64,000 nt of DNA from DASQHY01 sp035602605 (GCA_035602605.1 DATNLZ010000102.1:1-64000); one strand, 5' to 3'. Shown: positions 17,928 through 27,616, numbered from the stretch's first letter. A program made the numbers and translations. The notes: generated by a model not told the origin, from the letters alone.

Positions 17928-17955
17928 ATTATCGCATGATTGCGAAAGCGGTCAA
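17928..17955 (-). promoter_or_regulatory. Sigma-70-type promoter of the hopanoid operon
   Basis: On the minus strand TTGACC (-35, 17950-17955) and GATAAT (-10, 17928-17933) are spaced by 16 nt. Both are one mismatch from consensus. Transcription would start near 17920, giving a leader of about 140 nt before shc that contains the hairpin at 17877-17896. The rest of the gap between shc and lpxD (17778-18129) shows no credible gene. Confidence 0.55.
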
Positions 17956-18129
17956 CAAAGAAGATAACAGCCGTTTCATTATGAAACACGGGCTGGCTGG
18001 AAAAAACTTCCCTCAAACCTAAATAGAGCTGCGGCAATGGGCTAGCAGTACCCTCTGAGCAGTGACGATGCCTCGGTATTAGACCGGTGAAACGGCAGGA
18101 TGGGCACAGGTTGGGGGCCCAGCCGCGCG

Positions 18130-19158
18130 TCAGCTTTGAGTCTCTCCCGATAAACGGCCCTCAAGCTTTTTGATGCGCGCCGCAAGCTGCGGAAGACGTT
18201 CCAACCAGGCAAACTGTTCCTTGAATTTTTCAAGGGGGCGGCACGGCGTTCCCCAGACGGTTTGTCCCTTGCGCACAATTTTCCCCGAAAGAATGCCCGA
18301 CTGCCCGCCCACGACTGCGCCATCCTCCAAGCGGCCCCGTTCGCCAATTCCCACTTGTCCGCCAATGATGGCGCGCCGTCCGATGTTGCTCGAGCCGGAA
18401 ATGCCGGTCTGCGAGGCAATCACGGTCTGTTCGCCAATCTGGACGTTATGCGCCACCTGCACCAGGTTATCGAGCTTCACACCGCTCGCGATTCGGGTGT
18501 CATCGAGCGAGCCCCGATCCACCGTGGTATTCGCGCCAATCTCCACGTCGTCGCCAATTTCAACTGCGCCTAGTTGCGGAAATTTCCAATGCTTGCCTTC
18601 TCCGAAGACGTAACCGAAACCGTCTGCCCCGATAACGGCCCCGGAATGAATTTCGACACGGTCTCCCAGACGTACGCCGGGATAAATCGTCACGCCAGGA
18701 TGAAGGCGGCAGTCTTCTCCAACCCGCGAGCCTTTCCCAACGATGCAGTGGGCCCCTAACTGCGAGCCGCGACCTACGAAAACATTGTCTTCGATCACCG
18801 CGAATGGTCCCACCACCACCGTTTCGCTAACGGTGGCCGAAGGCGCGATGAACGCTGAGGGGTGAATCCCATGAGCGATTGGGCGCGGCGGAATCATCCA
18901 CGCCGCGACGCGTGCGAAGGCCAGCTTGGGTACCGGTACGCGCAGGATTGTTTTTCCTGGCAATGCAACCGCGGGCGCCGCCAGCACGCAGTGTGCGCGC
19001 GACGCCATAGCCCGTTCCGCATGGCGCGCAGACTCCGCGTAGATCAAATCTGTCGGAGAGGCTTGCTGTGGGCCAGCCAGACCGGCAACGAGAACCATAG
19101 GATCACCTTCCAGTGTTGCGCCAAGATAATCGGCAATTTCGCGTGCGGTACACGTCAT
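18130..19158 (-). CDS. lpxD: UDP-3-O-(3-hydroxyacyl)glucosamine N-acyltransferase LpxD
   Basis: The 342-residue protein has the LpxD layout: an N-terminal uridine-binding domain (about 1-95), then a left-handed beta-helix of hexapeptide repeats (ATVSETVVVGPFAVI, NVFVGRGSQLG and so on), and a C-terminal helix. The catalytic His is in QVAHNVQIGE. It adds the second hydroxyacyl chain in lipid A synthesis, so the cell makes LPS. It lies 18 nt after the acyltransferase gene, probably in one transcript. The last residues end in a helix LEGRLSGE. Confidence 0.93.
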   Translation of the reverse strand: MTCTAREIADYLGATLEGDPMVLVAGLAGPQQASPTDLIYAESARHAERAMASRAHCVLAAPAVALPGKTILRVPVPKLAFARVAAWMIPPRPIAHGIHPSAFIAPSATVSETVVVGPFAVIEDNVFVGRGSQLGAHCIVGKGSRVGEDCRLHPGVTIYPGVRLGDRVEIHSGAVIGADGFGYVFGEGKHWKFPQLGAVEIGDDVEIGANTTVDRGSLDDTRIASGVKLDNLVQVAHNVQIGEQTVIASQTGISGSSNIGRRAIIGGQVGIGERGRLEDGAVVGGQSGILSGKIVRKGQTVWGTPCRPLEKFKEQFAWLERLPQLAARIKKLEGRLSGETQS

Positions 19159-19176
19159 ACGCTTCCTCTTTTCTGA

Positions 19177-20094
19177 CTAATGGCGATCAAGAAATGGATA
19201 CATCGGTGGCTCGCCAGCAGGCCGGGTTTTCCAGCGGGCATGAATCCATAACCACTGATCCGGATAACGACGTGCAAACTCTTCGATCACCTTCGTGAAG
19301 CGAGCCGTATTCTCGCGAATATCACGCTCGGTGTCGCCGGTGCGGATCAGCTCGAGGGGCGGTTCAAAACGCAGGCGGTATTTCCCCAGCGTTTTATCCC
19401 AATAGGCGTAGCCCGGCACCACGGCAGCATCGGTGTGTAGAGCCAGCCGAGCGATACCTGTGGTGGTGCAAGCAGGTGTGCCGAAAAAGGGTACGAAGAT
19501 GCCCTCTTCGGGCATGGTGTTTTGGTCGGCAAGGACGCCGATGGTGCCGCTGTCACGCAAGATGCTGAGCACAGCTCGTGCCGATGCATTCTTGTAAATC
19601 GGCCGGTTGCCGGAGCGGCTGCGATAGTCGTTCACAAGCGCATTGACGCGCGGATTGTCGAGCGGACGCACCATAAAATGCAGGGGATAGCCATAAATCG
19701 CGTGCGCGAAAGAAGAAACTTCCCAGCCACCCATGTGTCCAGTTAGAAACAAAACGCCTCTGTTGCGCGCCTGCCCAGTAAGAAAGTTTCCATGCCCTTC
19801 GAGAAGAACATAGCGCGAAATATTTTCGCGCGACCATTTGGGAAATTGAGAAAACTCCGCTGCCATTCCGCCAAGATTACGTACCAGCTGCAAGATGACG
19901 CGGCCACGACGCGCATCCGTCCAATCGGGGAAGGCGATACGCAAGTTCACCATGGCAACGCGGCGGAGCTTCGGAAACAGCAGAAAAAGAAATTGCGCAA
20001 GGGTTTCGGCGATCATACGGGCAATCCGCCGCGGCAAGATGGACAACGATTTTAGAATTAGCCGAACGGCGGCGTATTCAAGCCTCTCTCTCAT
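19177..20094 (-). CDS. Lipid A biosynthesis lauroyl/myristoyl acyltransferase family (LpxL/HtrB-like)
   Basis: The 305-residue protein has the HX4E acyltransferase motif GHMGGWE (His120, Glu125), a preceding hydrophobic segment (about 28-42) for membrane association, and the late QWLWIHARWKTRP signature of LpxL/LpxM proteins. It is expected to transfer a secondary acyl chain to lipid A or a related lipid. Adjacency to lpxD supports a lipid A role. A specific LpxL versus LpxM assignment is not possible from sequence reading. Confidence 0.87.
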   Translation of the reverse strand: MRERLEYAAVRLILKSLSILPRRIARMIAETLAQFLFLLFPKLRRVAMVNLRIAFPDWTDARRGRVILQLVRNLGGMAAEFSQFPKWSRENISRYVLLEGHGNFLTGQARNRGVLFLTGHMGGWEVSSFAHAIYGYPLHFMVRPLDNPRVNALVNDYRSRSGNRPIYKNASARAVLSILRDSGTIGVLADQNTMPEEGIFVPFFGTPACTTTGIARLALHTDAAVVPGYAYWDKTLGKYRLRFEPPLELIRTGDTERDIRENTARFTKVIEEFARRYPDQWLWIHARWKTRPAGEPPMYPFLDRH

Positions 20095-20205
20095 CGCGCG
20101 ACATTATGCTTGAGCGCAAGGGCGAGTGGTTAGTGCCGAGTGTCTCCCGGTCAGTTGCTGATCCCATAGAGACCAGGCGTAGCGGGCTGACGGCGGCGAG
20201 GAGCG

Positions 20206-21927
20206 ATGCTAGACTCAGCCGCCGTGCAAAACTACGACATACCCGCAAGACCTGGAAGTCCCGCCACGCCGGCGATTCCTAGCGGCACGGTAAGCTCGGC
20301 ACGCGGCGAATCGGCGCCCACGAACGTTGGATGGATTCTGTTGATCCTCGCTGCGCTTTACGTGGGTTACTTCAGCCATTTGGGCGCGTTGGGTTTCGTG
20401 GGACCCGACGAGCCGCGCTATGCATGGGTGGCACGCGAAATGGTCGAGAGCGGCGATTGGGTAACTCCGCGGCTCTACGGAAAGCCTTGGTTTGAAAAAC
20501 CTGTGCTCTACTACTGGGGCGCTGCAGCAGCGTTTAAATTATTTGGTGTCAGCGAGGCTTCCGCCCGCTTGCCCTCGGCCATCAGCGCGCTCTTGGCAAC
20601 CCTGGCGCTGGCTTGGCTGGCGTGGCGGACTTACGGTCCAAAAACACCGCGATTTCTATTCGTGATGCTACCGCTGACCGTTGCGATGATCGGCTTTTCC
20701 CACGCTGCTGCGCCGGACATGCCGTTCGCTGCCATGCTCACTCTGGCGATGGTTTGCGCCGCGGTCATTCTCGGCGTTACCAACCCGCGATCGTCTAACT
20801 CGCAATCTCCCATTTCGCGAGTCAACCGGGCACCCCTTGTCGCGTTTGGATTTTTTCTCGGCGTCGCATCGCTCGCGAAAGGTCCAGCAGCAATTATTCT
20901 TGCTGGCGGAGCGACCTTTTTGTGGGCGCTGGGAACAAAACGCTGGCGCGATGCATTTCGTCTCACCCATCCCATGAGCATCGCCGCCTTCTGCGCCACT
21001 GCGCTTCCCTGGTATGTGCTGTGCGCGCGCCGCAATCCGGATTTCTTGCGCATTTTCATCGTCGAACATAATTTTGCGCGCTTTCTTACTCCAGTCTTCC
21101 AGCATGTGCGGCCCTTCTGGTTCTTTGCTCCGGTAATACTGCTCGGCGTTCTGCCATGGACCCTGGTGGTTGTAAGTATTGGCCGCGATGTTCTTCGAAA
21201 ATATCGCGCCGCAACGCTCTCCCGGTCACTGCTTTGGTTCTCTGGATGCTGGGCTCTGGTTCCCATACTTTTCTTCAGCCTTTCGAAGTCGAAGCTGCCA
21301 GGATACATACTTCCTTCATTTCCACCGTTGATCCTGCTTTTCGCACGGAACATCGTTGGCGCAGAATCGGACAGACATCGTAAAGAAAAATGGCTGGTCC
21401 TAGCGCAAGCCGGCATGTTTGTGGCGCTGGGCATCGCCGCAAAGATACTGCAAAGCCGCATTGCCGGCGGAGTAGATCTCCTACTGCCACCGTGGAGAAT
21501 CCAATTTATTTATGTTGCTATCGCCGGCGGCATCCTCATGGCCTGCCTCGGATTATGGAGGCGCCGGGGATCGACTGTGGTGATGCCGGGTGCCGTTCTG
21601 ATGTTGGTTTTGGTTGGAATCGTTCAGGGTGGGCTGGGCGACATCGATTCGATTTACTTCTCGCGCGACGCGACAAAACTGGCGTCCGCCGTTTATCCTG
21701 CTATTGACCCAAAAAGCGCCTTCGTTTATCAAGTGCCGCGAGCGCAGCACTATAGTTTAAATTTTTATCTTCATCGCGAATTGCCCGAGTGGACGCCCCA
21801 GCAGCAGAACGCAGGGTGGATTTTCACTTCGTTCAAACAACGGGCGGTCATGGAAAGCTTAGGGTTAGCCTGCAGTCAAAGACAGAAAGTCGTGAGCACG
21901 TCGCTCATTGTCTGCGTGAGGCCCTAG
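20206..21927 (+). CDS. GT39/ArnT-like membrane glycosyltransferase
   Basis: The 573-residue multi-pass membrane protein shows the PMT/ArnT family loop with GPDEPRYAWVAREM (Asp68, Glu69) followed by WVTPRLYGKPWFEKPVLYYW, then about ten hydrophobic segments. Such enzymes use a polyprenyl-phosphate sugar to modify lipid A or other outer-envelope acceptors on the periplasmic side. The position next to lipid A genes fits, but the sugar and acceptor are unknown. Divergent from the LpxL-like gene (111-nt gap). Its 3' end overlaps the convergent hydrolase gene by 4 nt. Confidence 0.85.
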   Translation: MLDSAAVQNYDIPARPGSPATPAIPSGTVSSARGESAPTNVGWILLILAALYVGYFSHLGALGFVGPDEPRYAWVAREMVESGDWVTPRLYGKPWFEKPVLYYWGAAAAFKLFGVSEASARLPSAISALLATLALAWLAWRTYGPKTPRFLFVMLPLTVAMIGFSHAAAPDMPFAAMLTLAMVCAAVILGVTNPRSSNSQSPISRVNRAPLVAFGFFLGVASLAKGPAAIILAGGATFLWALGTKRWRDAFRLTHPMSIAAFCATALPWYVLCARRNPDFLRIFIVEHNFARFLTPVFQHVRPFWFFAPVILLGVLPWTLVVVSIGRDVLRKYRAATLSRSLLWFSGCWALVPILFFSLSKSKLPGYILPSFPPLILLFARNIVGAESDRHRKEKWLVLAQAGMFVALGIAAKILQSRIAGGVDLLLPPWRIQFIYVAIAGGILMACLGLWRRRGSTVVMPGAVLMLVLVGIVQGGLGDIDSIYFSRDATKLASAVYPAIDPKSAFVYQVPRAQHYSLNFYLHRELPEWTPQQQNAGWIFTSFKQRAVMESLGLACSQRQKVVSTSLIVCVRP

Positions 21928-23057
21928 CGGATAACACGCGCCGATGGCGGGAGTCGAAGCAGAAAAAAGTTGACGATGCGCGTCTCATACGCATGTTTGT
22001 CGTCGTCGAGCATGTTGCCATAATCACCGTGCGGAAGAATGGCTTGCTCGCGCGGTTCGGGCGCGTGAACAAACATCTCCTGGGTCACTTCCGCGAGGCG
22101 GGGCTCGTCGAGAACCTGAATAAATAATTTCGGCACATCTTGCAAACGTGACATCTGTTCGGAAAGCGGCGGCGTTTTGCGATAGGAGTAGTTCAACCAA
22201 CGAAACCCAAAATAAGACCAGCGCGCCACCATCGGCAAGGCGCCAAGTCCAGTTCGGTCGATCTGCATTTTGACCAGCTGCGAAGGCTCATCGTAGACCG
22301 AGTCGACAACTATGGCGCGAACTCGTCGGTCGGTCTCAGCCTCTGCGATGGCTGCATAGGCACCCAGATTCGTGCCCCACAAGCCGTAGCGGCTTGGGTC
22401 AACATCGTTGCGTTGCGCAAGGGTATCAATCGCAGCGCGCAGTTCCTGCGATTCGCGAAATCCGAGCGTCGTATAGCCACCGCTCGATCCATGCCCCGCA
22501 AAATCAAATAGAAAAACATTGTACTGGTGATCCTGCAAAGCCGAAGCAAGTGTGAGTAACATACCGCGATTGGATGTATAACCATGGCACAAAATAATCG
22601 TCGGAGCGCCGCGAAACCCGGGGAAAAACCATCCCTCACGGCTCCCCATCCCCGGCACTGTAAAAGTCACGGTGTCCGGATGCCCTGGAAAATCGCTGCT
22701 ACTAATTCCGGGCTGGCTACGAGGGGGCGCGACAACGCGATAAACCAGGAACGCCGAGATGGCGGCCGTCGAAAGCAAACCAAAGAAAATGATCGCCAGC
22801 GCGGCCGTAAATAGCTTCGAGTACCATCTCGTGGGATACCGTAGTTCGGCGAGAATAGCCATTCGCGTTGACATGGGCGGATCGCGCGGGCCAGACGCTA
22901 CCGGCGAAAACACCACACCGGGGTCCAATGCGAGAACAGTGAATGCTAGCACAGTTGCTACAGTCACAAATTTTCGTCGACGGCGCTGGTGTCCGAAGAT
23001 AAACAGGTTCTTGCGCTGAATTCTGCCGTACGTCTCAGTAACGAATACGCGCGCCAC
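21924..23057 (-). CDS. Membrane-anchored alpha/beta-hydrolase-fold protein with Asn in place of nucleophile Ser
   Basis: The 377-residue protein has two N-terminal hydrophobic segments (about 31-51 and 83-107), then an alpha/beta-hydrolase domain: oxyanion strand TIILCHGYTSNRG, FDFAGHGSSGG, and the nucleophile elbow GTNLGAY. The elbow is normally GxSxG; here the codon is AAT (Asn230). A late His occurs in ILPHGDY. The long form begins at GTG behind AGGAAA; ATGs at 22874 and 22862 would give shorter forms with one membrane segment. With no nucleophilic Ser it may be a non-catalytic or altered enzyme. Function unknown. Confidence 0.75.
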   Translation of the reverse strand: MARVFVTETYGRIQRKNLFIFGHQRRRRKFVTVATVLAFTVLALDPGVVFSPVASGPRDPPMSTRMAILAELRYPTRWYSKLFTAALAIIFFGLLSTAAISAFLVYRVVAPPRSQPGISSSDFPGHPDTVTFTVPGMGSREGWFFPGFRGAPTIILCHGYTSNRGMLLTLASALQDHQYNVFLFDFAGHGSSGGYTTLGFRESQELRAAIDTLAQRNDVDPSRYGLWGTNLGAYAAIAEAETDRRVRAIVVDSVYDEPSQLVKMQIDRTGLGALPMVARWSYFGFRWLNYSYRKTPPLSEQMSRLQDVPKLFIQVLDEPRLAEVTQEMFVHAPEPREQAILPHGDYGNMLDDDKHAYETRIVNFFLLRLPPSARVIR

Positions 23058-23147
23058 AATTTCCTATTCCCGTCTTGGCAACGACCAAACGCGGCCACTT
23101 ACGCTATGATGAGTTTTTGGTAGTACGCAGGAACATTACCCTCAGGA

Positions 23148-24086
23148 ATGGTCATGCCGATCGTCGATTTACGCCAATTGAGCGTGCGCCAGCTCGAACC
23201 CTTGCTCGCAGAAGAGATGCAGCATTGGCGCGAGGAATTGCATTGGGATTACCGCAGCTCGGTCGAGCTCATTAAGCGGTTTCTGCAGGCCCATTCGCTA
23301 GCCGGGTGTGCCGCTATGGAAGACGGGCAAGCCGCCGGTTATTCGTTCTACGTTCTCGAGGAGCAAAAAGGGCTCATCGGCGGACTCTTCGTGTCGCCAC
23401 GATTTCCGCAGCAGGTGCTCAGCCGCCGCATCCTTGAAGAAACTCTTTTCGCGATGCGCGCAATTCCAAGGCTCCAACGCATCGAAGCCCAGCTCATGCC
23501 GTTCGGCTGTCCGATGGATCGCCCGCTCATTGAGCAAAGCTTCAGGCTCTTCACCCGTCAGTTCATGTTGCTGCCGCTCAGTGACGCCCGCGTCGAACAG
23601 CCGCGCGCCTCGCAAGGCTTGCAGCTTGAGCGCTGGGACGATCGCTTTTTCGAGCCTTGCGCGCGGCTCATCCATCTTGCTTATGCCGACCACGTGGACG
23701 GCGATATCAACGACCAATATCGCAGCGAATCTGGCGCGATGCGCTTCCTCAAGAATATTATCCTGCTGCCAGGTTGCGGAACGTTTCAACCGTGGGCGTC
23801 GTTTGTGCTGCGCCCGGTGGGCGGGGACGGAATGGTGGGCGCCGTGCTTACCTCGGAGGTGGCGCGCGGTGTCGGCCATACCACGCAAATTTGCGTGATG
23901 CCCGGTTATCAGGGTCACGGCCTGGGGCGCCTCTTAATGCAGGCTTCGATTACCGCCTTGCGCGCGCGGAATTACTCCGAGCTTACGCTGACAGTTACCT
24001 CGATGAACGCAACCGCAGTGCGCCTCTATGAACACCTGGGCTTTCGTACCGTTAAAACATTTGCCGCGGGTGTCTGGCCAGCCTAG
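23148..24086 (+). CDS. GNAT-family N-acetyltransferase, probably tandem-domain
   Basis: The 312-residue protein ends in a canonical GNAT domain: strand ICVMPGYQGHGLGRLLMQ with the acetyl-CoA loop QGHGLG, then ELTLTVTSMNATAVRLYEHLGF. The first half (about 1-150) resembles a degenerate second GNAT fold, giving the two-domain layout common in this length class. Substrate unknown. Two start ATGs (23148 and 23154) are equally possible. Divergent from the hydrolase gene. Confidence 0.82.
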   Translation: MVMPIVDLRQLSVRQLEPLLAEEMQHWREELHWDYRSSVELIKRFLQAHSLAGCAAMEDGQAAGYSFYVLEEQKGLIGGLFVSPRFPQQVLSRRILEETLFAMRAIPRLQRIEAQLMPFGCPMDRPLIEQSFRLFTRQFMLLPLSDARVEQPRASQGLQLERWDDRFFEPCARLIHLAYADHVDGDINDQYRSESGAMRFLKNIILLPGCGTFQPWASFVLRPVGGDGMVGAVLTSEVARGVGHTTQICVMPGYQGHGLGRLLMQASITALRARNYSELTLTVTSMNATAVRLYEHLGFRTVKTFAAGVWPA

Positions 24087-24126
24087 GCAGGATCACCACG
24101 GGCGATACGCAAGTCATGCCCGCGAA

Positions 24127-25824
24127 TCAGTGGTTCGACGCCTGACTGTTCTTCCGCGCCGCCTCGAATTCGTCTCCGCGTTGCCATGCGATGGCCCTGC
24201 GCTGCGCGGCTGCCTTCCAACCCAAGGCGAAGCCGAACCGCGCTATCTTCGCGACTCCTGCAAAGTCCATATCCGCTTTGTATTCGTCACTGGGTTGATG
24301 GTAGCGATGCGCAGTGTAGTCCTGCGACTGCTGCTCGCCCCACTCGGCCGTGTGGCCAGCGAATTTCTGTCCTTCATTGATCGAGAACGAAGGAATTCCT
24401 ACACGCGCCAGGCTGAAATGGTCGGAGCGATAATAGTATCCATTCTCGGGATGCGCATCTGCACGGATGTGCACGCCAAAGGTCCGTGCGATCTCCTCGA
24501 CCGCGGGATAAAACGTCGTTCGTTCCGCGCCGCTCACCTCAACCTCTTCGGGATCGCCGATGGGCGCAACAGCGTCAAAATTAAGATCGAGCACGATTTT
24601 GGAGCGCGGTATAGGCGGGTGCTCACCGAGGTATTCAGATCCAAGCAAACCCTGCTCTTCGCCGGTCACCGCCGCAAGCAACACCGAACGTGGCGGACGT
24701 GACGGCAATGACGCATAGGCGCGCGCCAACTCAAGGAGAATGCCGCATCCGGTCCCGTTGTCCACCGCACCGTGATAAATGTTGTCGCCCTGCGCGCCAT
24801 GCACAATCCCCAGATGATCATAATGCGCGGTGTACAGTACAGCTTCTCTGGTTGCCTCTGGCCCGCGCCCCGGCACAATTCCCAAAACATTGCTCGCTTC
24901 AAACGGCCGCAACTGGCTCACGATATGCGCCTTTACGTTCACCGCTAACGGCACTGGACGGAACTCGGGCGACTTGGCGGAATCCATCAATTTATCCAGA
25001 TCGAGCCCGGCCAACCCGACGAGCTTGCGCGCTACCTCCAGCTGTACCCAGGATGCCGCCTGCAATTTCGGTTTATCGTTCACTTTTAAATAAGAGCGTT
25101 CCGTACTCCATGAGCTGCGCACCACGTTCCATCCATACGAGGCCATATCGGTGCGATGAATCAGTAAGGCGCCCACCGCACCCCGCCGCGCCGCTTCTTC
25201 AAACTTATAGGTCCAGCGACCGTAGTAGGTGAGCGCTTTGCCTTTGAAGAATGTTTCGTCCTCGGAAGGTGGTTCATTCACAAGCATCAGCAGCACTTTT
25301 CCGCGGACATCAGCTCCCTTGTAGTCATCCCATTTATATTCCGGGGCCTCAATTCCGTAGCCCACGAATATGACCGGCGCATCGATTTCCGCGTTCTGCG
25401 TCTGGCTTTGATTGTTGGTCACAAAATCATCGAGCCATTTGAGACTAAGTGCCTCTCCATTCTGCGGCGCTAAGCCAAACGTGGTTTCCGGCAGAGTGCG
25501 TACGCCGATCATCGGAACTTTCTGCAAGTATGTGCCGTCCTCCCCTGCTGGCTGGACTCCGGCAAGGGCGAACTGCGTAGCGATGTAGTCGGCAGCAATT
25601 TCCCCTCCGCGCTGCCCGGTACCGCGTCCATCGAGTAAATCGCTCGAGAGAAATCGGACGTGCGCGCGTATGCGTTCCGGACTGATACCGCTCAGTGCTG
25701 CTTGCGCATATGGCGGCACAATCATTTTGCCCGCGGACACCTGCGCGTGGGCATTCATTCCCCGGGTTACAGCCGCCAGAGCGAACCAAAGCACCATTGC
25801 ACTACCGCGGTTCAACCTGCGCAT
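24127..25824 (-). CDS. Secreted M28-family zinc aminopeptidase with PA domain
   Basis: The 565-residue protein starts with a signal peptide (MRRLNRGS, hydrophobic stretch, cleavage near NAHAQ). A protease-associated insert (about 130-260) precedes the M28 core. Expected ligands are present: His in TAHYDHLG, Asp in GAVDNGTGCG, the Glu pair in GEEQGLLGS, an Asp in NFDAVAP and a late His in YRSDHFSLA. Such enzymes remove N-terminal amino acids in the periplasm or outside. The ATG at 25824 is chosen over one 30 nt upstream because an AGGAG site is well placed and the signal peptide begins there. Confidence 0.88.
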   Translation of the reverse strand: MRRLNRGSAMVLWFALAAVTRGMNAHAQVSAGKMIVPPYAQAALSGISPERIRAHVRFLSSDLLDGRGTGQRGGEIAADYIATQFALAGVQPAGEDGTYLQKVPMIGVRTLPETTFGLAPQNGEALSLKWLDDFVTNNQSQTQNAEIDAPVIFVGYGIEAPEYKWDDYKGADVRGKVLLMLVNEPPSEDETFFKGKALTYYGRWTYKFEEAARRGAVGALLIHRTDMASYGWNVVRSSWSTERSYLKVNDKPKLQAASWVQLEVARKLVGLAGLDLDKLMDSAKSPEFRPVPLAVNVKAHIVSQLRPFEASNVLGIVPGRGPEATREAVLYTAHYDHLGIVHGAQGDNIYHGAVDNGTGCGILLELARAYASLPSRPPRSVLLAAVTGEEQGLLGSEYLGEHPPIPRSKIVLDLNFDAVAPIGDPEEVEVSGAERTTFYPAVEEIARTFGVHIRADAHPENGYYYRSDHFSLARVGIPSFSINEGQKFAGHTAEWGEQQSQDYTAHRYHQPSDEYKADMDFAGVAKIARFGFALGWKAAAQRRAIAWQRGDEFEAARKNSQASNH

Positions 25825-25891
25825 CAATCGTTCTCCTGAGGGATCACGTTGCATGACTCCGCGAAAAACCTGTGGGTTGATTCTCCAAATC

Positions 25892-26356
25892 TTATTTCTT
25901 CGTGCGTTCTTTCAGCAGGCCTTTAAGCTCAGCCATAAATTCTTTGACGTCCTTGAAGTCCATATACACCGACGCAAAGCGAACATAAGCAACCTTATCG
26001 AGCTTTTTCAAGCGATGCATCAGCATCTCGCCAATTCCGGTCGTATTGATTTCGCGCTCCGAAGCTTCCTGAACGACGCGCTCAATCTCATCGACGATGG
26101 CCTCCAATTTAGGCGTCGCTACGGGCCGCTTCTCGCAGGATTTGAGCAGGCCCTGAAGAATTTTTTGCCGGTCAAAGCGCTCGCGTCTCCCGTCTTTCTT
26201 GATGACCATGTAGGGGATTTCGTCGATGCGCTCGTAGGTGGTAAATCGGCGGCCACAGCGCAAGCACTCGCGCCGTCGGCGAATTAAATCCCCGGTTCGA
26301 GCCACTCGGGAGTCGATCACCTTGTCGTCAATGTGCGAGCAAAAGGGACACTTCAC
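25892..26356 (-). CDS. nrdR: Transcriptional repressor NrdR
   Basis: The 154-residue protein has the NrdR zinc ribbon (Cys3, Cys6, Cys31, Cys34: CPFC and CLRC) with RRRRECLRCGRRFTTYER, followed by an ATP-cone (about 46-136). It represses ribonucleotide reductase genes in response to (d)ATP. Length and order match the family. The ATG overlaps the stop of the YbhN-like gene by 4 nt, so the two are cotranscribed. No ribonucleotide reductase gene is in this window. Confidence 0.95.
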   Translation of the reverse strand: MKCPFCSHIDDKVIDSRVARTGDLIRRRRECLRCGRRFTTYERIDEIPYMVIKKDGRRERFDRQKILQGLLKSCEKRPVATPKLEAIVDEIERVVQEASEREINTTGIGEMLMHRLKKLDKVAYVRFASVYMDFKDVKEFMAELKGLLKERTKK

Positions 26357-27489
26357 TCGGTTGGTGCTCCTCGATCCCGGCGTTCACTGGATTCGGAATT
26401 TTCGCTCCAGCGATCCCGCTCACTGCGGGATTCTTTCGCAACCAGCGGCGCCTCTTCAGCTAGATGTCGCAGCTTCCCCAACGACAAACCTTCGTGAATC
26501 AACAGCGGCACGCCTCCCAAGCTCGATGCCACGAAAGTTACCAGCCACAAAACGATTGCCGCAGCGGCGGCGGGCTCCTTTTCTACTCCAAAAAACTGCG
26601 TGAACGCCAGAAACGATGCGGCCTGGGATCCGCCGCCGACGCCTGGAACCTGCAGTGTTGACCCTACCATAGTGATCGCCAAAACCAGCATAGCTCCCTT
26701 GAAGTTAATCAGTTCGAATTGCCCTCCGAAACTGCGCGCTACCCACAAATAAATCAGCGCGACTAAAGTCCAATGGATCGCGGAATACAAAATGGCCATC
26801 GCTAAATCTGCGAACGTCCGGATGGCCCGCAGACCATCGCTAATGCCGGAAACAATTTCGGCAATTTTTAAACGCCAGCCGCTGGCCCCTCGCCAGCCTG
26901 ACAGCCGGCCGTCAAGAATTCCGGCACCATGAAAGCGGAAGTAAACAAGAAACGCGGCAGTCAAAAGCGATCCCGCCAGAAGCACCATTCCCGCCGTTTG
27001 CACGCGTCTGGCGAGTTCCTTGGAGCCTTCTTGAATTTCTAGCTCGGAAAAAGACAATAGGCCAAAACCGGCTATGACTGCTGTGCTGGCAGTATCAAAA
27101 ATTCGTTCCAGGAAGTAAATCCCAAACATGCTGGAGACGGACACTTGTTCTTTGCGTGCAATCAACAGTGGCCGCACCGGTTCGCCGGCTCGTCCGAGTA
27201 GAAAAAGCGACGCGAACCCCGCCAGCGTGAGGCCATATACATTCCAGAAATTCATCGCTTTGATATGGCGAGAGAAGCGCATCCACCGCAATGCGCGGAT
27301 TGCGTAACAAAGGTAAATTACTGCGACGGAAAGAAGCAAGAGCGAGAAGCGCGCGCGCCGCACCGCAAATAAGAGCTTCTGGAAACTGAAATTCCCCTGA
27401 GAAAACATCTCGCGGAAGTGATAAACCAAAACACCGAGGAGAAGGAGTCCCAGCGCGTATACGGCAAGCCTGCGGTTGGTAACGGCCAT
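26353..27489 (-). CDS. YbhN/UPF0104-like lysylphosphatidylglycerol synthetase transmembrane-domain protein
   Basis: The roughly 378-residue membrane protein has about eight hydrophobic segments and the family signatures LGRAGEPVRPLLIARKE and VGSTLQVPGVGGGSQAASF. These belong to the flippase-like transmembrane domain shared with MprF and AglD; free-standing versions are of unresolved function. The C-terminus is charged and probably cytoplasmic. The ATG at 27489 is preferred; an in-frame TTG at 27516 would add nine residues. It shares its 5' region with the divergent DUF4112 gene and its 3' end overlaps nrdR. Confidence 0.8.
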   Translation of the reverse strand: MAVTNRRLAVYALGLLLLGVLVYHFREMFSQGNFSFQKLLFAVRRARFSLLLLSVAVIYLCYAIRALRWMRFSRHIKAMNFWNVYGLTLAGFASLFLLGRAGEPVRPLLIARKEQVSVSSMFGIYFLERIFDTASTAVIAGFGLLSFSELEIQEGSKELARRVQTAGMVLLAGSLLTAAFLVYFRFHGAGILDGRLSGWRGASGWRLKIAEIVSGISDGLRAIRTFADLAMAILYSAIHWTLVALIYLWVARSFGGQFELINFKGAMLVLAITMVGSTLQVPGVGGGSQAASFLAFTQFFGVEKEPAAAAAIVLWLVTFVASSLGGVPLLIHEGLSLGKLRHLAEEAPLVAKESRSERDRWSENSESSERRDRGAPTE

Positions 27490-27616
27490 CCGCCGCCAGC
27501 GTATCTGGCTCGACAAAGTCCGTCAAGTAAACACAGAAGAAGACTACGGGCGTCGTGCCCCGGGGCTTGCGGGCCCTCGTGCTATCATTGATTCGTTTTT
27601 TGGCACGACAAAAATT

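Noticed and set aside
25892..27489. NrdR and YbhN-like gene as a functional pair
   Set aside because: The 4-nt overlap suggests only cotranscription; nothing links their biochemistry.
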